Positions 49,428-58,528 of a stretch of 64,000 nucleotides of DNA are shown here, piece by piece. A program made the translations under genes and the position numbers. Within the stretch, counting starts at the first letter, position 1. Every line of letters starts with the position of its first letter. The notes beneath the pieces are model-generated. The model saw only the letters and a list, made by a program, of their open reading frames with translations. It did not search any database and was not told the DNA's origin. The stretch lies in contig JANLQP010000242.1 of assembly GCA_031367895.1 (NCBI GenBank), forward strand, positions 1 to 64,000, given 5' to 3'. The DNA comes from Ga0077555 sp031367895 (GTDB taxonomy: Bacteria > Pseudomonadota > Alphaproteobacteria > Rhizobiales > Hyphomicrobiaceae).

Positions 49428-50696
49428 TCATGTCACCTGCAAACTCTGAATCAGCCGCGTCCAACGCTCAATCACCAACGGCTTGTCGTACGCCTGTTCG
49501 AACGCGCGACGTGCATTGTCTCCGAGTGCCCGCGTTCGCACACCATCGCTGGCAAGGGCCGCAACAGCATCTGCCAGTGTCCGCCCGTCACCGGCGGCTA
49601 CCGTGAGACCACAATCGGCGCGCACCAGCAGGCGCGCCACTTCGCCGTCGGCGTCACCGATGAAGATTGTTGCGCGCCCGGCCGCCATGATGCCGTAAAT
49701 CTTGCTCGGCACGATCAACCCTTCGAGTTCCGGCCGCAGCGATACGAGATGGACATCCGCCGCCGAGAGACTGTCAGCGAGCGCTTCCTTAGGCTGATAA
49801 GGCCGAAACACGACGGATCGCAGGCCACCTTTTTCGGCTCTCGCCTGAAGCGCCTGCATCTGATTGCCGCCACCGACGAACAGCCATACGATGCGCGGGC
49901 AACGCGTTGCATCGTCCGGCCCTGCAACAGCCGGAGACATAGTACGCTCTTCCGTCACGGCGATGGCGCCAAGCATTGCTTCGATCTCGTGTGCGCGCCC
50001 GAGATTGCCCGAATACGCGACGACGAAATCGTCGGGTCCTGCAAGTCCTGAACGAAATACATTGGTTGGATGTGCACGCGCCGTCACCAGTGTGCCATCC
50101 GCCCAATTCGGAATGACGCTGATGCGTGCGCGCGCAACACCCAGCGCCACCAACCGCTCCGCCATGCGCTCCCCGAGCGTTATGTTCATGGTTGCGCACT
50201 TCAGCGACTGGTCGCGCAGCCTCCGCAGTGCGGCAAGCGCAAGCGTACCGAGCCGACCGCGTCCAATGCCGACGGCTTCGGCCACCTCGGGAAAAATGTC
50301 CTGCAGCCAGTTGATCAGCACCGCACCGCGCAGCCTTGCGACCGGTGCCACGATCACAGACAGCATCGGCGGGTCGGTCTTCGCAACGATTACGTCACCG
50401 GCGCCCGCCAAACGCCAGATCGCCAGCGTCGCAGTCAGGTAGAAGGACAGATAATCACACGCCCGCCCCAGGAGCCGGGCGCGTCCAAACCGCGAGGTCC
50501 ACACCCGCCGTACATCGACGCCGGCAACCCGCTCACGCGCCGGCAGACGGTCACCCGGCGCGTCGTATCGCTGCTGCGACGTGATCACATGCACGGCGTA
50601 GCCAGCTTCCGCCAACGCAAACGCTGGACCCGACAGCATCTGGCTCGTCGCCGAATGGTCGGGATGGAAGTAGCGGTTGACGAAGATCAACTTCAA
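49428..50696 (-). CDS. Family 4 glycosyltransferase (WbuB-like)
   Basis: A 422-residue GT-B fold glycosyltransferase. The N-terminal acceptor domain starts KLIFVNRYFHPDHSATSQML; the nucleotide-sugar domain contains FVVAYSGNLGRAHEIEAMLG, and the E-x7-E region reads PELEGLIVPSKIYGIMAAGR. It resembles WbuB/WcaI-type transferases acting on fucosamine or similar sugars in O-antigen and exopolysaccharide synthesis. Its start overlaps the end of the carbamoyltransferase gene (ATGA). Sugar donor unknown. Confidence 0.88.
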   Translation of the reverse strand: MKLIFVNRYFHPDHSATSQMLSGPAFALAEAGYAVHVITSQQRYDAPGDRLPARERVAGVDVRRVWTSRFGRARLLGRACDYLSFYLTATLAIWRLAGAGDVIVAKTDPPMLSVIVAPVARLRGAVLINWLQDIFPEVAEAVGIGRGRLGTLALAALRRLRDQSLKCATMNITLGERMAERLVALGVARARISVIPNWADGTLVTARAHPTNVFRSGLAGPDDFVVAYSGNLGRAHEIEAMLGAIAVTEERTMSPAVAGPDDATRCPRIVWLFVGGGNQMQALQARAEKGGLRSVVFRPYQPKEALADSLSAADVHLVSLRPELEGLIVPSKIYGIMAAGRATIFIGDADGEVARLLVRADCGLTVAAGDGRTLADAVAALASDGVRTRALGDNARRAFEQAYDKPLVIERWTRLIQSLQVT

Positions 50697-52450
50697 CGGG
50701 TCGCGGTCCGCCGCACGAGCCAGTCACCGAGCACCAGCACGTCCATGCGCGTGCGCAGAAAGCAGTCGAGCGCTTCTTGCGGCCGGCAGACCACCGGTTC
50801 GTTCTCGTTGAAGGACGTATTGAGCACCATCGGCACGCTGGTCTTCGCGCGGAATGCTTCGATCAGCCGCCAGTAGCGCGGGTTCGTCTCCCGATCAACC
50901 GTTTGCAGGCGTCCGGAGCCGTCGACGTGGGTGACCGCCGGGATCTGCGGCCGCCTCTCCTCGCGGATCTGGTACACCTGCATCATGAAGGGCACGTCGT
51001 CCTCTTCCTCGAACCACTGCGCGACATGCTCGCGTTGTATCGACGGCGCAAACGGGCGAAAGCTCTCGCGCCGCTTGATCTTCAGATTGAGGATGTCCTT
51101 CATGTCGGCGCGTCGGGGATCGCAGAGAATCGAGCGGTTGCCGAGGGCCCGCGGCCCCCACTCCATACGCCCCTGGAACCAACCGATCACCCGGCCGTCC
51201 GAGATTGCGTCTGCAGTCAGCGCGCACAGGCGTCCCTCGTCGGCGATGTTCTCGACCGTACAGCCTGCCGTCTCCATCTCGTTGCGCCGCGCCGCAACCA
51301 GCGCCGCCAGTTCGTCGGCTGTCGCCTCAGGCCCGAGATACGCGTGGTCCATACGAGCGACGCGGATGCCGCCCTGCGCGTGCCAAACCGACAGCGCCGC
51401 GCCGATCGCGCCGCCCGCATCGCCGGCCGCCGGCTGCACATAGGCGCGCTTGAATGGTGTCATGCGGCGGATCTTACCGTTCGCCACCGAGTTCATCCCA
51501 CATCCACCGGCGACCGCGACCGCTTCGAGACCATGCCGCGCATGCAGCACGTTGAGCAGATTGAAGAACGCCTCCTCGTACATCGCCTGCACCGATCGGG
51601 CGATGTCGCGATGCCTGCCGGTCAGCGGTTCATCGGGTCGCCGAGCCGGTCCCAGCAGCTCTTCCAATGCGCTCGAGAAGAGCGTTCCGACATGCGGCGC
51701 GCCACCCGACCAGGCGTAATCGATCTTCTCGCGGTGGTGCCGGAAATAACGCAGATCCAGTGTGAATGAGCCGTCGCTCGCTGGACGCACGATCTGCCGC
51801 ATGCGATCCAGCAAACGTGGCTGCCCATAGGGCGCGAGCCCCATGACCTTGTACTCGTCGCCGTAGTGCGGAAAACCCAAATACTGCGTCAACGCCTGAT
51901 AGAACACACCGAGCGAGTGTGGAAACCAGACGCGCCCCTCGATCGACAAGGCGGCGCCACGCCCGGTGGCCCACGCGGCACTGGCAAAGTCACCGAAGCC
52001 ATCGACCGAGATGACGGCCGCTTCTTTGAATGGCGAGACATGAAACGCCGACGATAGGTGCGCCAGATGATGCTCGATGCGATGCACCCTGCCACGAAAG
52101 TGTGACTGCGCAAACGCAGTCGCGAAATCGCGCTCGACCGACATGCGCCGCTGCTGGTTGCGCAGCCTGTCCAGCACAAGTCGCGGGTCTGGGTGACTCA
52201 GGACCGCGTAACGGGCGCGACGCAGCAAGCTCGCGCTCGGATCGCTGTTGAGTGCGACATGCTCGACGTGCTGCAAGGTGATCCCGCCTTCCCGCAAGCA
52301 ATAACGGATCGCCTCCGACGGGAATCCGGCCCAATGCTTGATCCGTCGAAACCGTTCCTCTTCCGCCGCAGCAATGATCCGCCCGTCCCGGACCAAACAC
52401 GCCGAAGCGTCGCCGTGATAGGCGTTGAGGCCGAGAATGATCACTGGCAT
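50693..52450 (-). CDS. NodU/CmcH-family carbamoyltransferase
   Basis: A 585-residue O-carbamoyltransferase, which moves carbamoyl from carbamoyl phosphate to a sugar hydroxyl. The Kae1-like N-terminal domain starts PVIILGLNAYHGDASACLVR and EEERFRRIKHWAGFPSEAIR and has the metal-ligand region EHHLAHLSSAFHVSP; the C-terminal domain has the signature GRMEWGPRALGNRSILCDPR and RRESFRPFAPSI. NodU decorates Nod factors and other members act on antibiotics or polysaccharides. Coupled by ATGA to the following glycosyltransferase, so it probably decorates the polysaccharide made by this cluster. Confidence 0.92.
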   Translation of the reverse strand: MPVIILGLNAYHGDASACLVRDGRIIAAAEEERFRRIKHWAGFPSEAIRYCLREGGITLQHVEHVALNSDPSASLLRRARYAVLSHPDPRLVLDRLRNQQRRMSVERDFATAFAQSHFRGRVHRIEHHLAHLSSAFHVSPFKEAAVISVDGFGDFASAAWATGRGAALSIEGRVWFPHSLGVFYQALTQYLGFPHYGDEYKVMGLAPYGQPRLLDRMRQIVRPASDGSFTLDLRYFRHHREKIDYAWSGGAPHVGTLFSSALEELLGPARRPDEPLTGRHRDIARSVQAMYEEAFFNLLNVLHARHGLEAVAVAGGCGMNSVANGKIRRMTPFKRAYVQPAAGDAGGAIGAALSVWHAQGGIRVARMDHAYLGPEATADELAALVAARRNEMETAGCTVENIADEGRLCALTADAISDGRVIGWFQGRMEWGPRALGNRSILCDPRRADMKDILNLKIKRRESFRPFAPSIQREHVAQWFEEEDDVPFMMQVYQIREERRPQIPAVTHVDGSGRLQTVDRETNPRYWRLIEAFRAKTSVPMVLNTSFNENEPVVCRPQEALDCFLRTRMDVLVLGDWLVRRTATR

Positions 52451-52601
52451 TCACCCCCATCGCGTTCCCGTCTCGGTCGCGAACGGCCCGTCGCCTATGC
52501 TGGATACCGCCAACTGAAGGCTGGAGCCAAACTTATCCCCCATAACTGCGCCAACTGCATACTCGGGTTCGAAACAATCTTCGTAACGCGAGAGTAGCCG
52601 A

Positions 52602-54878
52602 ATGCCGGACGACCAGACACCCAATCTCAAGCTGCCCTACATCATGGCGGCGCAGGCCCAAAAGCACGTGACGCACAATGAGGCGATCCGTACCCTCGAT
52701 GCGGTCGTGCAATTGGCCGTCCTCGACAAGGACCTGACCTTGCCGCCGGTCGCGCCTTTCGACGGACAACGCTACATCGTCGCCGCCGCGGCCACTGGCG
52801 CCTGGGCCGCCAGATCCAACGCGATCGCCGCATTCCAGGACGGCGCTTGGAGTTTCCTCATCCCGCAGGAGGGCTGGCTCGCCTGGGTTGCCGACGAGGA
52901 CAGGCTTTATGCCTTCGACGGCACCAATTGGTCACTTGCTTCGGGCGGCTCGTCGGACCCAGTACCGAAGCTCGGCATCAACGCGACCGCCGACACCATT
53001 AACCGCCTTGTCGTCGCCGCGCCCGCGTCGCTCTTCAACCACGACGGCGCTGGGCACCAGCAGAAGATCAACAAGGCTAATTCTGCAGCCACCGCCAGTC
53101 AGCTGTATCAAGTCGGCTTTTCCGGCCGCGCTGAGATCGGCCTTGCTGGCGACGATGACTTCCACTTCAAGGTCAGCCCGAACGGCGCCGCCTGGTCCGA
53201 TGCGCTGGTCCTGAAAGCCAGTACCGGCACGCCGCGGCTGCCATCGTTTGCCGCAACCCAACTCCCGTCCGCGGCAGCAGCGGGCGCAGGCGCCATCGTC
53301 AACGTTCCCGACGAGATCGGCGGCGCGGTTCTCGCCTTCTCCGACGGCACCGCCTGGCGCCGTGTCACGGACCGGCTGGTCGTCACCAGCGCCGTCGTGC
53401 CGCTGTTGATCCTGTCTGGTGAATCGAACGCCGGCGGCCTCGCCGTCAACGCCTACGCGACCGTTACCGAACTTATGGCCCGCTCTGCCGTCCAAATTCT
53501 CAACAACACGAGCCTCAGCCTCGAGCCCTTGCAGGTCGGCGTCAACAACCTGATCGGCCACGCCACGCTCGCAGCCAACGCTACCCATGGGTTCGAACTC
53601 GGTCTCGCCAACACCGTCGATGCCGGCCGCTGGACCCAATCACAGATCTACATGGTCAAGACGGGCCAGGGCGGATCGACGATTGCGCAATGGGCCAGCG
53701 GTAACGCATCTGGGTATTGGACGACGGCACTGGCGCGTTTCAATGCCGTCAAGGCCGCGATCCAGGCAGCCGGTAAGACGCCGTTGCCGGTCATCGTCTG
53801 GTCGCAGGGCATCAACGACATGATTGCCAACACCGCCGTCGCGACCTGGAAGGCGCAAACGATGGCGCATTTTGCCAGGCTCAGGACCGAGTGGGGCGCC
53901 GCGACGCCGATCCTCATGACCGCGTTCACCAATCCGCCGCTCGGCTCCGGCGCGACGCTTTATGCCACCTACAATACGGCCATGGCCGAGATCGCCGCCG
54001 CCGATCCGAACACCTTCGTCATCGATACAGCGGACGCCACAGCTGTCGATCCAGCGCATTGGGACTACCGTGGCCTCCTCACGATCACCGAGCGCATTGT
54101 CGATCAGATCGCCGGTGGCAATGGCACGCTGGCGCAACCCCTGATCACACCCGCCAGCGGCACATTCACGGCGACGCAGACCGTCGCCATCAACGGGCCC
54201 GTCGGCGCAACTCTTCGCTACACGACAAACGGCGAGACCCCGACATCGCATTCCCCCGTCTTCGCTGCGCCGATCACCGTCACCGCCACGCAAACCATCA
54301 AAGCCGTCGCGTTCCGGCAGAGCTTCCGCAACTCTGCAGTAGCAAGCGCGAGCATCACCATCAACGCCGCAGCCGCCTACGTCACATGGACCGGCCTCGT
54401 CGCCGCAGCCCAGTCCGGTGACTACCTCGCCTGCTCGGCCGGCGGCACCAACGCCGCCAACCCGTCCGGCGGCCGCGGCACCACCACGATCGACGCAACG
54501 CTGCCGTTCTCGGTCATCGTCGACATGCCGAGCGCGACCGAGACCGAAGGCGCCGTGGTCTATCTCGACGATGAGCCGGGCACGAATTACGTCTGGAACG
54601 AGGCTTACGTCGCGGGTGTGCACAACTATCAGGGCGGGCTCTATACGTCCTCATTCGGTGGCAGCGTCGTGTCGGCCGGCTCACTCACATGGCCCGCACT
54701 CGTCCGGCTGCAGAAGAGCGGCACCGATGTCGTCGTCGCCAAGTCGGCCGACAACGGTGCGACCTGGAGCATTGCAGCCACGCTTGCTGGCGTCCTTGCC
54801 GGCAAGACCACGCTCTACCTGAAAGCGCTGTTCTACTTCCCGACGACGGCGCGTCGTGTTCGCGCGAAAATTACATGA
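52602..54878 (+). CDS. DUF2793 - SGNH esterase - chitobiase-C-like fusion protein
   Basis: A 758-residue multidomain protein. Residues 1-115: DUF2793 (PNLKLPYIMAAQAQKHVTHN, GWLAWVADEDRLYAFDG), a phage-tail/gene-transfer-agent associated domain. About 265-505: sialate O-acetylesterase-like SGNH fold with nucleophile Ser275 in LSGESNAGG, SQGIND (401-406), and the Asp483/His486 pair of DPAHWDYRG. About 514-588: chitobiase/CHB_HEX-type domain (ATLRYTTNGETPTSHSPVFA). About 592-758: beta-rich lectin-like domain (TETEGAVVYLDDEPGTNYVW). No signal peptide. It is the only plus-strand gene in the polysaccharide cluster. It may deacetylate the cluster's product or be a tail-like protein; export route unclear. 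Confidence 0.82.
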   Translation: MPDDQTPNLKLPYIMAAQAQKHVTHNEAIRTLDAVVQLAVLDKDLTLPPVAPFDGQRYIVAAAATGAWAARSNAIAAFQDGAWSFLIPQEGWLAWVADEDRLYAFDGTNWSLASGGSSDPVPKLGINATADTINRLVVAAPASLFNHDGAGHQQKINKANSAATASQLYQVGFSGRAEIGLAGDDDFHFKVSPNGAAWSDALVLKASTGTPRLPSFAATQLPSAAAAGAGAIVNVPDEIGGAVLAFSDGTAWRRVTDRLVVTSAVVPLLILSGESNAGGLAVNAYATVTELMARSAVQILNNTSLSLEPLQVGVNNLIGHATLAANATHGFELGLANTVDAGRWTQSQIYMVKTGQGGSTIAQWASGNASGYWTTALARFNAVKAAIQAAGKTPLPVIVWSQGINDMIANTAVATWKAQTMAHFARLRTEWGAATPILMTAFTNPPLGSGATLYATYNTAMAEIAAADPNTFVIDTADATAVDPAHWDYRGLLTITERIVDQIAGGNGTLAQPLITPASGTFTATQTVAINGPVGATLRYTTNGETPTSHSPVFAAPITVTATQTIKAVAFRQSFRNSAVASASITINAAAAYVTWTGLVAAAQSGDYLACSAGGTNAANPSGGRGTTTIDATLPFSVIVDMPSATETEGAVVYLDDEPGTNYVWNEAYVAGVHNYQGGLYTSSFGGSVVSAGSLTWPALVRLQKSGTDVVVAKSADNGATWSIAATLAGVLAGKTTLYLKALFYFPTTARRVRAKIT

Positions 54879-54987
54879 GCCCAGTCGTTCCTTGATTTGG
54901 CGCGCTTGCCTTCATTGAGCGCGCCAGTCACCGGTATCGGCCGGCATCTCTGAAACCGGTGAACCCCGCCGATCGTCACCCGGCGTA

Positions 54988-55803
54988 TCATCGGTCGCCA
55001 TCCGAAGGCGTGCCGGCCTTCCAATGCCCACGCAAGCGGCGATCAATGATCTCCAGTGCCAGCATCATCTCGGCAAGTGCGCGCTGCAGCGCGTAAAACC
55101 AGCCAGCCCATCCATCCAGTACGCAGCGCTTCACGATCAGCGTGTAAAAAAACACCAGCGCTGGCGCCGGCCACGCCAGCAAGCGGATCCGGTCAATGCG
55201 ACTACGCTGTGCAAGCGGCATCGCCAGCAGGTGCCCGGCCTCATCGCGCGCATAGCGCTGTTGCGCCTCGAACCAGCGGGACAAGGGCTTTCGGTCGTCG
55301 TGATAAATCGAGCCGCTCAGCGCCGCCACCAGCCCATCGATCTGTACACGATGGCCGTGGCCGTCATTGCGGTACCTGGCGCGCTCCCGCCTGTACAGCA
55401 CCGTGCGCGCCGGATAGAGCGTCGAGCGCAGCGGCCGACCGTGGATGCGATAGACGAACGCGGCGGAGTAGCCGGCCGTTGTTTCCCCTGGCGTCAATGA
55501 CTGGATCACGCGTTGCAACTCCGGGCTCAACTCGTAATCGGCATCGAGCGAGAGCACCCAGCCGGTCTCGACATGACCGAGACCGAAATTGCACTGCTCG
55601 GCGAAGCCCTCGAACTCGCGCGGGACAACGGTTGCTTGCGGGTACGTGCGCACGATGTCGAGTGTCGCGTCGGTACTGCCGCTGTCGACGACGATAATCC
55701 TCGGCGCCCATCGCACCGCATCGAGTGTCCGCCGGATGTTCGGCGCCTCGTTGAAGGTCAACACGAGCACCGTGACGTCGTCCTTGAGTTGCATCGGCGC
55801 CAT
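54988..55803 (-). CDS. Family 2 glycosyltransferase (KdtX/WaaE-like)
   Basis: A 271-residue GT-A fold glycosyltransferase. DDVTVLVLTFNEAPNIRRTL begins the Rossmann-like domain, IIVVDSGSTDATLDIVRTYP follows, and LSLDADYELSPELQRVI is the DxD-type metal site. The sequence resembles WaaE/KdtX beta-1,4-glucosyltransferases that act on lipid-linked or LPS core sugars. A start three codons in (MQLKDD) is possible. Minus strand in the main cluster orientation, following the next GT4 gene after 9 nt. Confidence 0.87.
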   Translation of the reverse strand: MAPMQLKDDVTVLVLTFNEAPNIRRTLDAVRWAPRIIVVDSGSTDATLDIVRTYPQATVVPREFEGFAEQCNFGLGHVETGWVLSLDADYELSPELQRVIQSLTPGETTAGYSAAFVYRIHGRPLRSTLYPARTVLYRRERARYRNDGHGHRVQIDGLVAALSGSIYHDDRKPLSRWFEAQQRYARDEAGHLLAMPLAQRSRIDRIRLLAWPAPALVFFYTLIVKRCVLDGWAGWFYALQRALAEMMLALEIIDRRLRGHWKAGTPSDGDR

Positions 55804-55812
55804 CTCGCGGTT

Positions 55813-56988
55813 TCAGGCCGGCGCCAGCTTCGACGTTGCGGCAGCGGCGTCCGCATACGCCACCTCGAGCGATTGTGCCACTGCATCCCAACTGAAGCAC
55901 TCGAGCGCGGCGCGCCGCCCCGCCGCCCCCATCCGCAGTCGCTTCGACGGATCACCCAATAGACCGCGAATGGCAGCTGCAATTGCTTCCGGCGCACCAT
56001 CAACGACGATGCCGGCACCGGTCGTTTCGACGGTCGCTGCGAGGCCGACGCCTGCTGTCACAATCACCGGCACGCCCGCCGCCATTGCTTCCAGCACGAC
56101 GTTGCCGAAATTCTCGGAGTGTGAAGGCAATGCGAAGATATCCGCGCTCTGCAGCAGTTGCCACTTGGCGTCGCCATGGAGGGCGCCTGCAAACTGCACG
56201 CGTGTTGCGACGCCCAACCGAACCGCCAGTTCCTCGAGCGAGGGCCGATAGCCGTCCTCGTCGTTACCGGCGATCACCAGTTCTGCCGACGGGACATGCA
56301 CCATGGCCGCAATCAGACGATCGAGCCCCTTCTTCCAGGTAATTCGTCCGAGACTGACCACACGTGCGGTGCCTGCCTTTACGGCAAGAGCCGCAACCTT
56401 GCTGACTGTTGCCGTTGGCGGCATGTCCACACCGTTTGGCACGACGACGACGCGACGCACCGGCAACCCGAGTTTGTGCAATTCGGCGGCTTCAATCTCG
56501 GATGTCGCATGCACGGCCGCCGCCCCCAGCAGGTTCCGCCGTTCGAACAGGCTGATCCAGGTTCGCTTGAGGAAACCGCTCTTTCGCTTGATCAGATCCT
56601 CGACCAGCATCCCGCGCGGCGCGATAAGATACGGGACGCCATGCCGTTCGGCCGCCCGTGCAGCGGCCAGTGTCGGCCAGAGAAACACCGAATGAAGATG
56701 CAGGCAGTCGAAGGTCGGAACGTCCGCCGCAAGGGCTGCAGCCATCGCCGGCGAATAATAGAGCCGCCTGCCGAAGCCCGTCGAGAAGTACCAGACCTTG
56801 ACCCCTTCGAGATCGACCGGCGCAGCAATCGGCACGGCCGAGACGCCGGGTCCATCGACGTTGGTTGTGAATACGTGTACGTCGTGCCCGCGACTGGCGA
56901 GCGTCCTGCACAACGCGTGCACCGAATAGATCGGTCCGCCATAGCGGGTCGCCGGCAAATAGGTTGGAACAACGTGGAGAAGTCTCAC
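55813..56988 (-). CDS. Family 4 glycosyltransferase
   Basis: A 391-residue GT-B enzyme. The GTG start at 56988 gives RLLHVVPTYLPATRYGGPIY, the normal N-terminus with the GGP loop; the longer frame has an Arg-rich non-homologous leader. Further features: HGVPYLIAPRGMLVED, RVVSLGRITWKKGLDRLIAA and the C-terminal LPSHSENFGNVVLEAMAAGV with the E-x7-E pattern. PRGML form is common among mannosyl/galactosyl transferases of exopolysaccharide clusters. Sugar unknown. Confidence 0.87.
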   Translation of the reverse strand: MRLLHVVPTYLPATRYGGPIYSVHALCRTLASRGHDVHVFTTNVDGPGVSAVPIAAPVDLEGVKVWYFSTGFGRRLYYSPAMAAALAADVPTFDCLHLHSVFLWPTLAAARAAERHGVPYLIAPRGMLVEDLIKRKSGFLKRTWISLFERRNLLGAAAVHATSEIEAAELHKLGLPVRRVVVVPNGVDMPPTATVSKVAALAVKAGTARVVSLGRITWKKGLDRLIAAMVHVPSAELVIAGNDEDGYRPSLEELAVRLGVATRVQFAGALHGDAKWQLLQSADIFALPSHSENFGNVVLEAMAAGVPVIVTAGVGLAATVETTGAGIVVDGAPEAIAAAIRGLLGDPSKRLRMGAAGRRAALECFSWDAVAQSLEVAYADAAAATSKLAPA

Positions 56989-57026
56989 GTGCGAATGCCA
57001 CTGGCCGGTGCTTCGATCACGAGGTC

Positions 57027-58358
57027 TTATCGCGCCTGTGGCCGCCGGTTGCGCTCGGTGTAGCGTTGCGCGCAATAACCGACGAGGGCCGCAGCAGCGA
57101 CCGAGCCGGTCACCTCGACAAGCTGGCCAAGGGGCTGCCCCAGAGCAACGCCGATCGCGAACCACATGCCGACGACGGACCATATGTGGCGCTGAATGCC
57201 GTTCGCCAGCCGGAAGTCGACGTATCGGATCACGACTCCAAGAATGAAGAAGCCGATTGCTACGCCCGGCCAACCGAAATTCACGTAGAACTCCATCACT
57301 TGCCCGATGCCGACACTCGTATTTTCACCGAACGAGACACCCGTATAGCGCGTTACCAGCCCCATACTGCCGCCAAACACCGGCTTGTCGGGCCATAGGG
57401 CTCGCGGAACCACCGAAATTAACGCCATAAAGAATGTTTCACCCTGCGCAAATTCCCTGACACTCGGAACATAGCCCATCGCGGCGCCGACCAGTTCGTT
57501 CTGATTGAGCCGCAGATCGATAGCTGCCAAATGATTGGGCTTCGACAGGTCGAAGGGCTCGACCGACATGATCATGTCCAACGCCGCATTGATACGCACC
57601 TCGGCGCTTTGCTCTGCCCACACCACCGCCCGCAGATTGTCGCGATGCTCCAGATAGGCCACGAACAACGACAATGCACCGAACAGCGCCACTGCGCCGC
57701 CGAGAATGATGTGCCAGCGCGGCCGGTAGAAACTCCCGACAAAAATCAAGATCGTTGCCAGGAACGCGACCCCAAATCCCAAAAACCCCTGCATCAACAC
57801 CGTGAAACACGGAAAACCAAGCGAAATTGCGAGCCATTGCGTGAAGCGGTTTTTCTGGCCTTGTTGCCACAGCAGCCAGCAATTGAGGCAAATGCCTGCG
57901 ATCAGCATCTGCTTCCCACCCGCAATCGTCGCGCTCATCGACGGCAAAGCGGCAATCCACGTGCCGTCCAGAACGAACGAGACGGCTCCCAACCCCGACA
58001 AAATCTTCGCTACGCGGAAACCATCTTTGAAGTCTCCCGCTGCACCGGCACTCAACTTCGGCGCCTGTGCCAGCTCGGCCCGCGCATTCGGCACGACGAG
58101 AGTGCCCAATACGAAGCACAGAAGTCCCCACGTCGTCAGGCCAAACCCGAGGATGGTGTTGGCCGATGAGAGGAACGGACGCGCCGGCATGCTGTGGACC
58201 AACGCGCCGAACCAGTGATTGATCGCCAGGCCCGCGATGTAGGAATAGCTCAGGAACAGCGGCAACCGGCCATGGCGCTTGTCAACCCAGACCAGCAACA
58301 CGATGAGCGCCGGCCACGCGGCCAGCCACTCGAGCGGCAGTTCGTCGTATTCGGTCAT
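57027..58358 (-). CDS. Polysaccharide polymerase/ligase-like membrane protein
   Basis: A 443-residue integral membrane protein with around ten to twelve predicted transmembrane helices and a large loop between about residues 250 and 360 (ALDMIMSVEPFDLSKPNHLA, ELVGAAMGYVPSVREFAQGE, WPDKPVFGGSMGLVTRYTGV). Such a topology and its place among glycosyltransferases fit an O-antigen-polymerase-like (Wzy) protein, which joins lipid-linked repeat units on the periplasmic side. Sequence conservation in this family is too low to name it from sequence alone; no flippase is visible in the window. Confidence 0.68.
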   Translation of the reverse strand: MTEYDELPLEWLAAWPALIVLLVWVDKRHGRLPLFLSYSYIAGLAINHWFGALVHSMPARPFLSSANTILGFGLTTWGLLCFVLGTLVVPNARAELAQAPKLSAGAAGDFKDGFRVAKILSGLGAVSFVLDGTWIAALPSMSATIAGGKQMLIAGICLNCWLLWQQGQKNRFTQWLAISLGFPCFTVLMQGFLGFGVAFLATILIFVGSFYRPRWHIILGGAVALFGALSLFVAYLEHRDNLRAVVWAEQSAEVRINAALDMIMSVEPFDLSKPNHLAAIDLRLNQNELVGAAMGYVPSVREFAQGETFFMALISVVPRALWPDKPVFGGSMGLVTRYTGVSFGENTSVGIGQVMEFYVNFGWPGVAIGFFILGVVIRYVDFRLANGIQRHIWSVVGMWFAIGVALGQPLGQLVEVTGSVAAAALVGYCAQRYTERNRRPQAR

Positions 58359-58528
58359 GGCTCAATCATTGCCAATATTGCTCGCGGCGCACCGTGTATC
58401 GAGACTGTTAGTGTCCAGACGCAAGCAATGCGTCGAGCATTTTCAATTGTGTAGCTATGCGGTCAAGGTGCGCCATGTCCATGGCGCGCGGACATGCGGA
58501 CACGGCCGTTTGTGTTTCGACCAAGAGC

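Noticed and set aside
53640..54623. 327-codon minus-strand frame
   Set aside because: Antisense to the DUF2793-SGNH gene, with no homology-like features.
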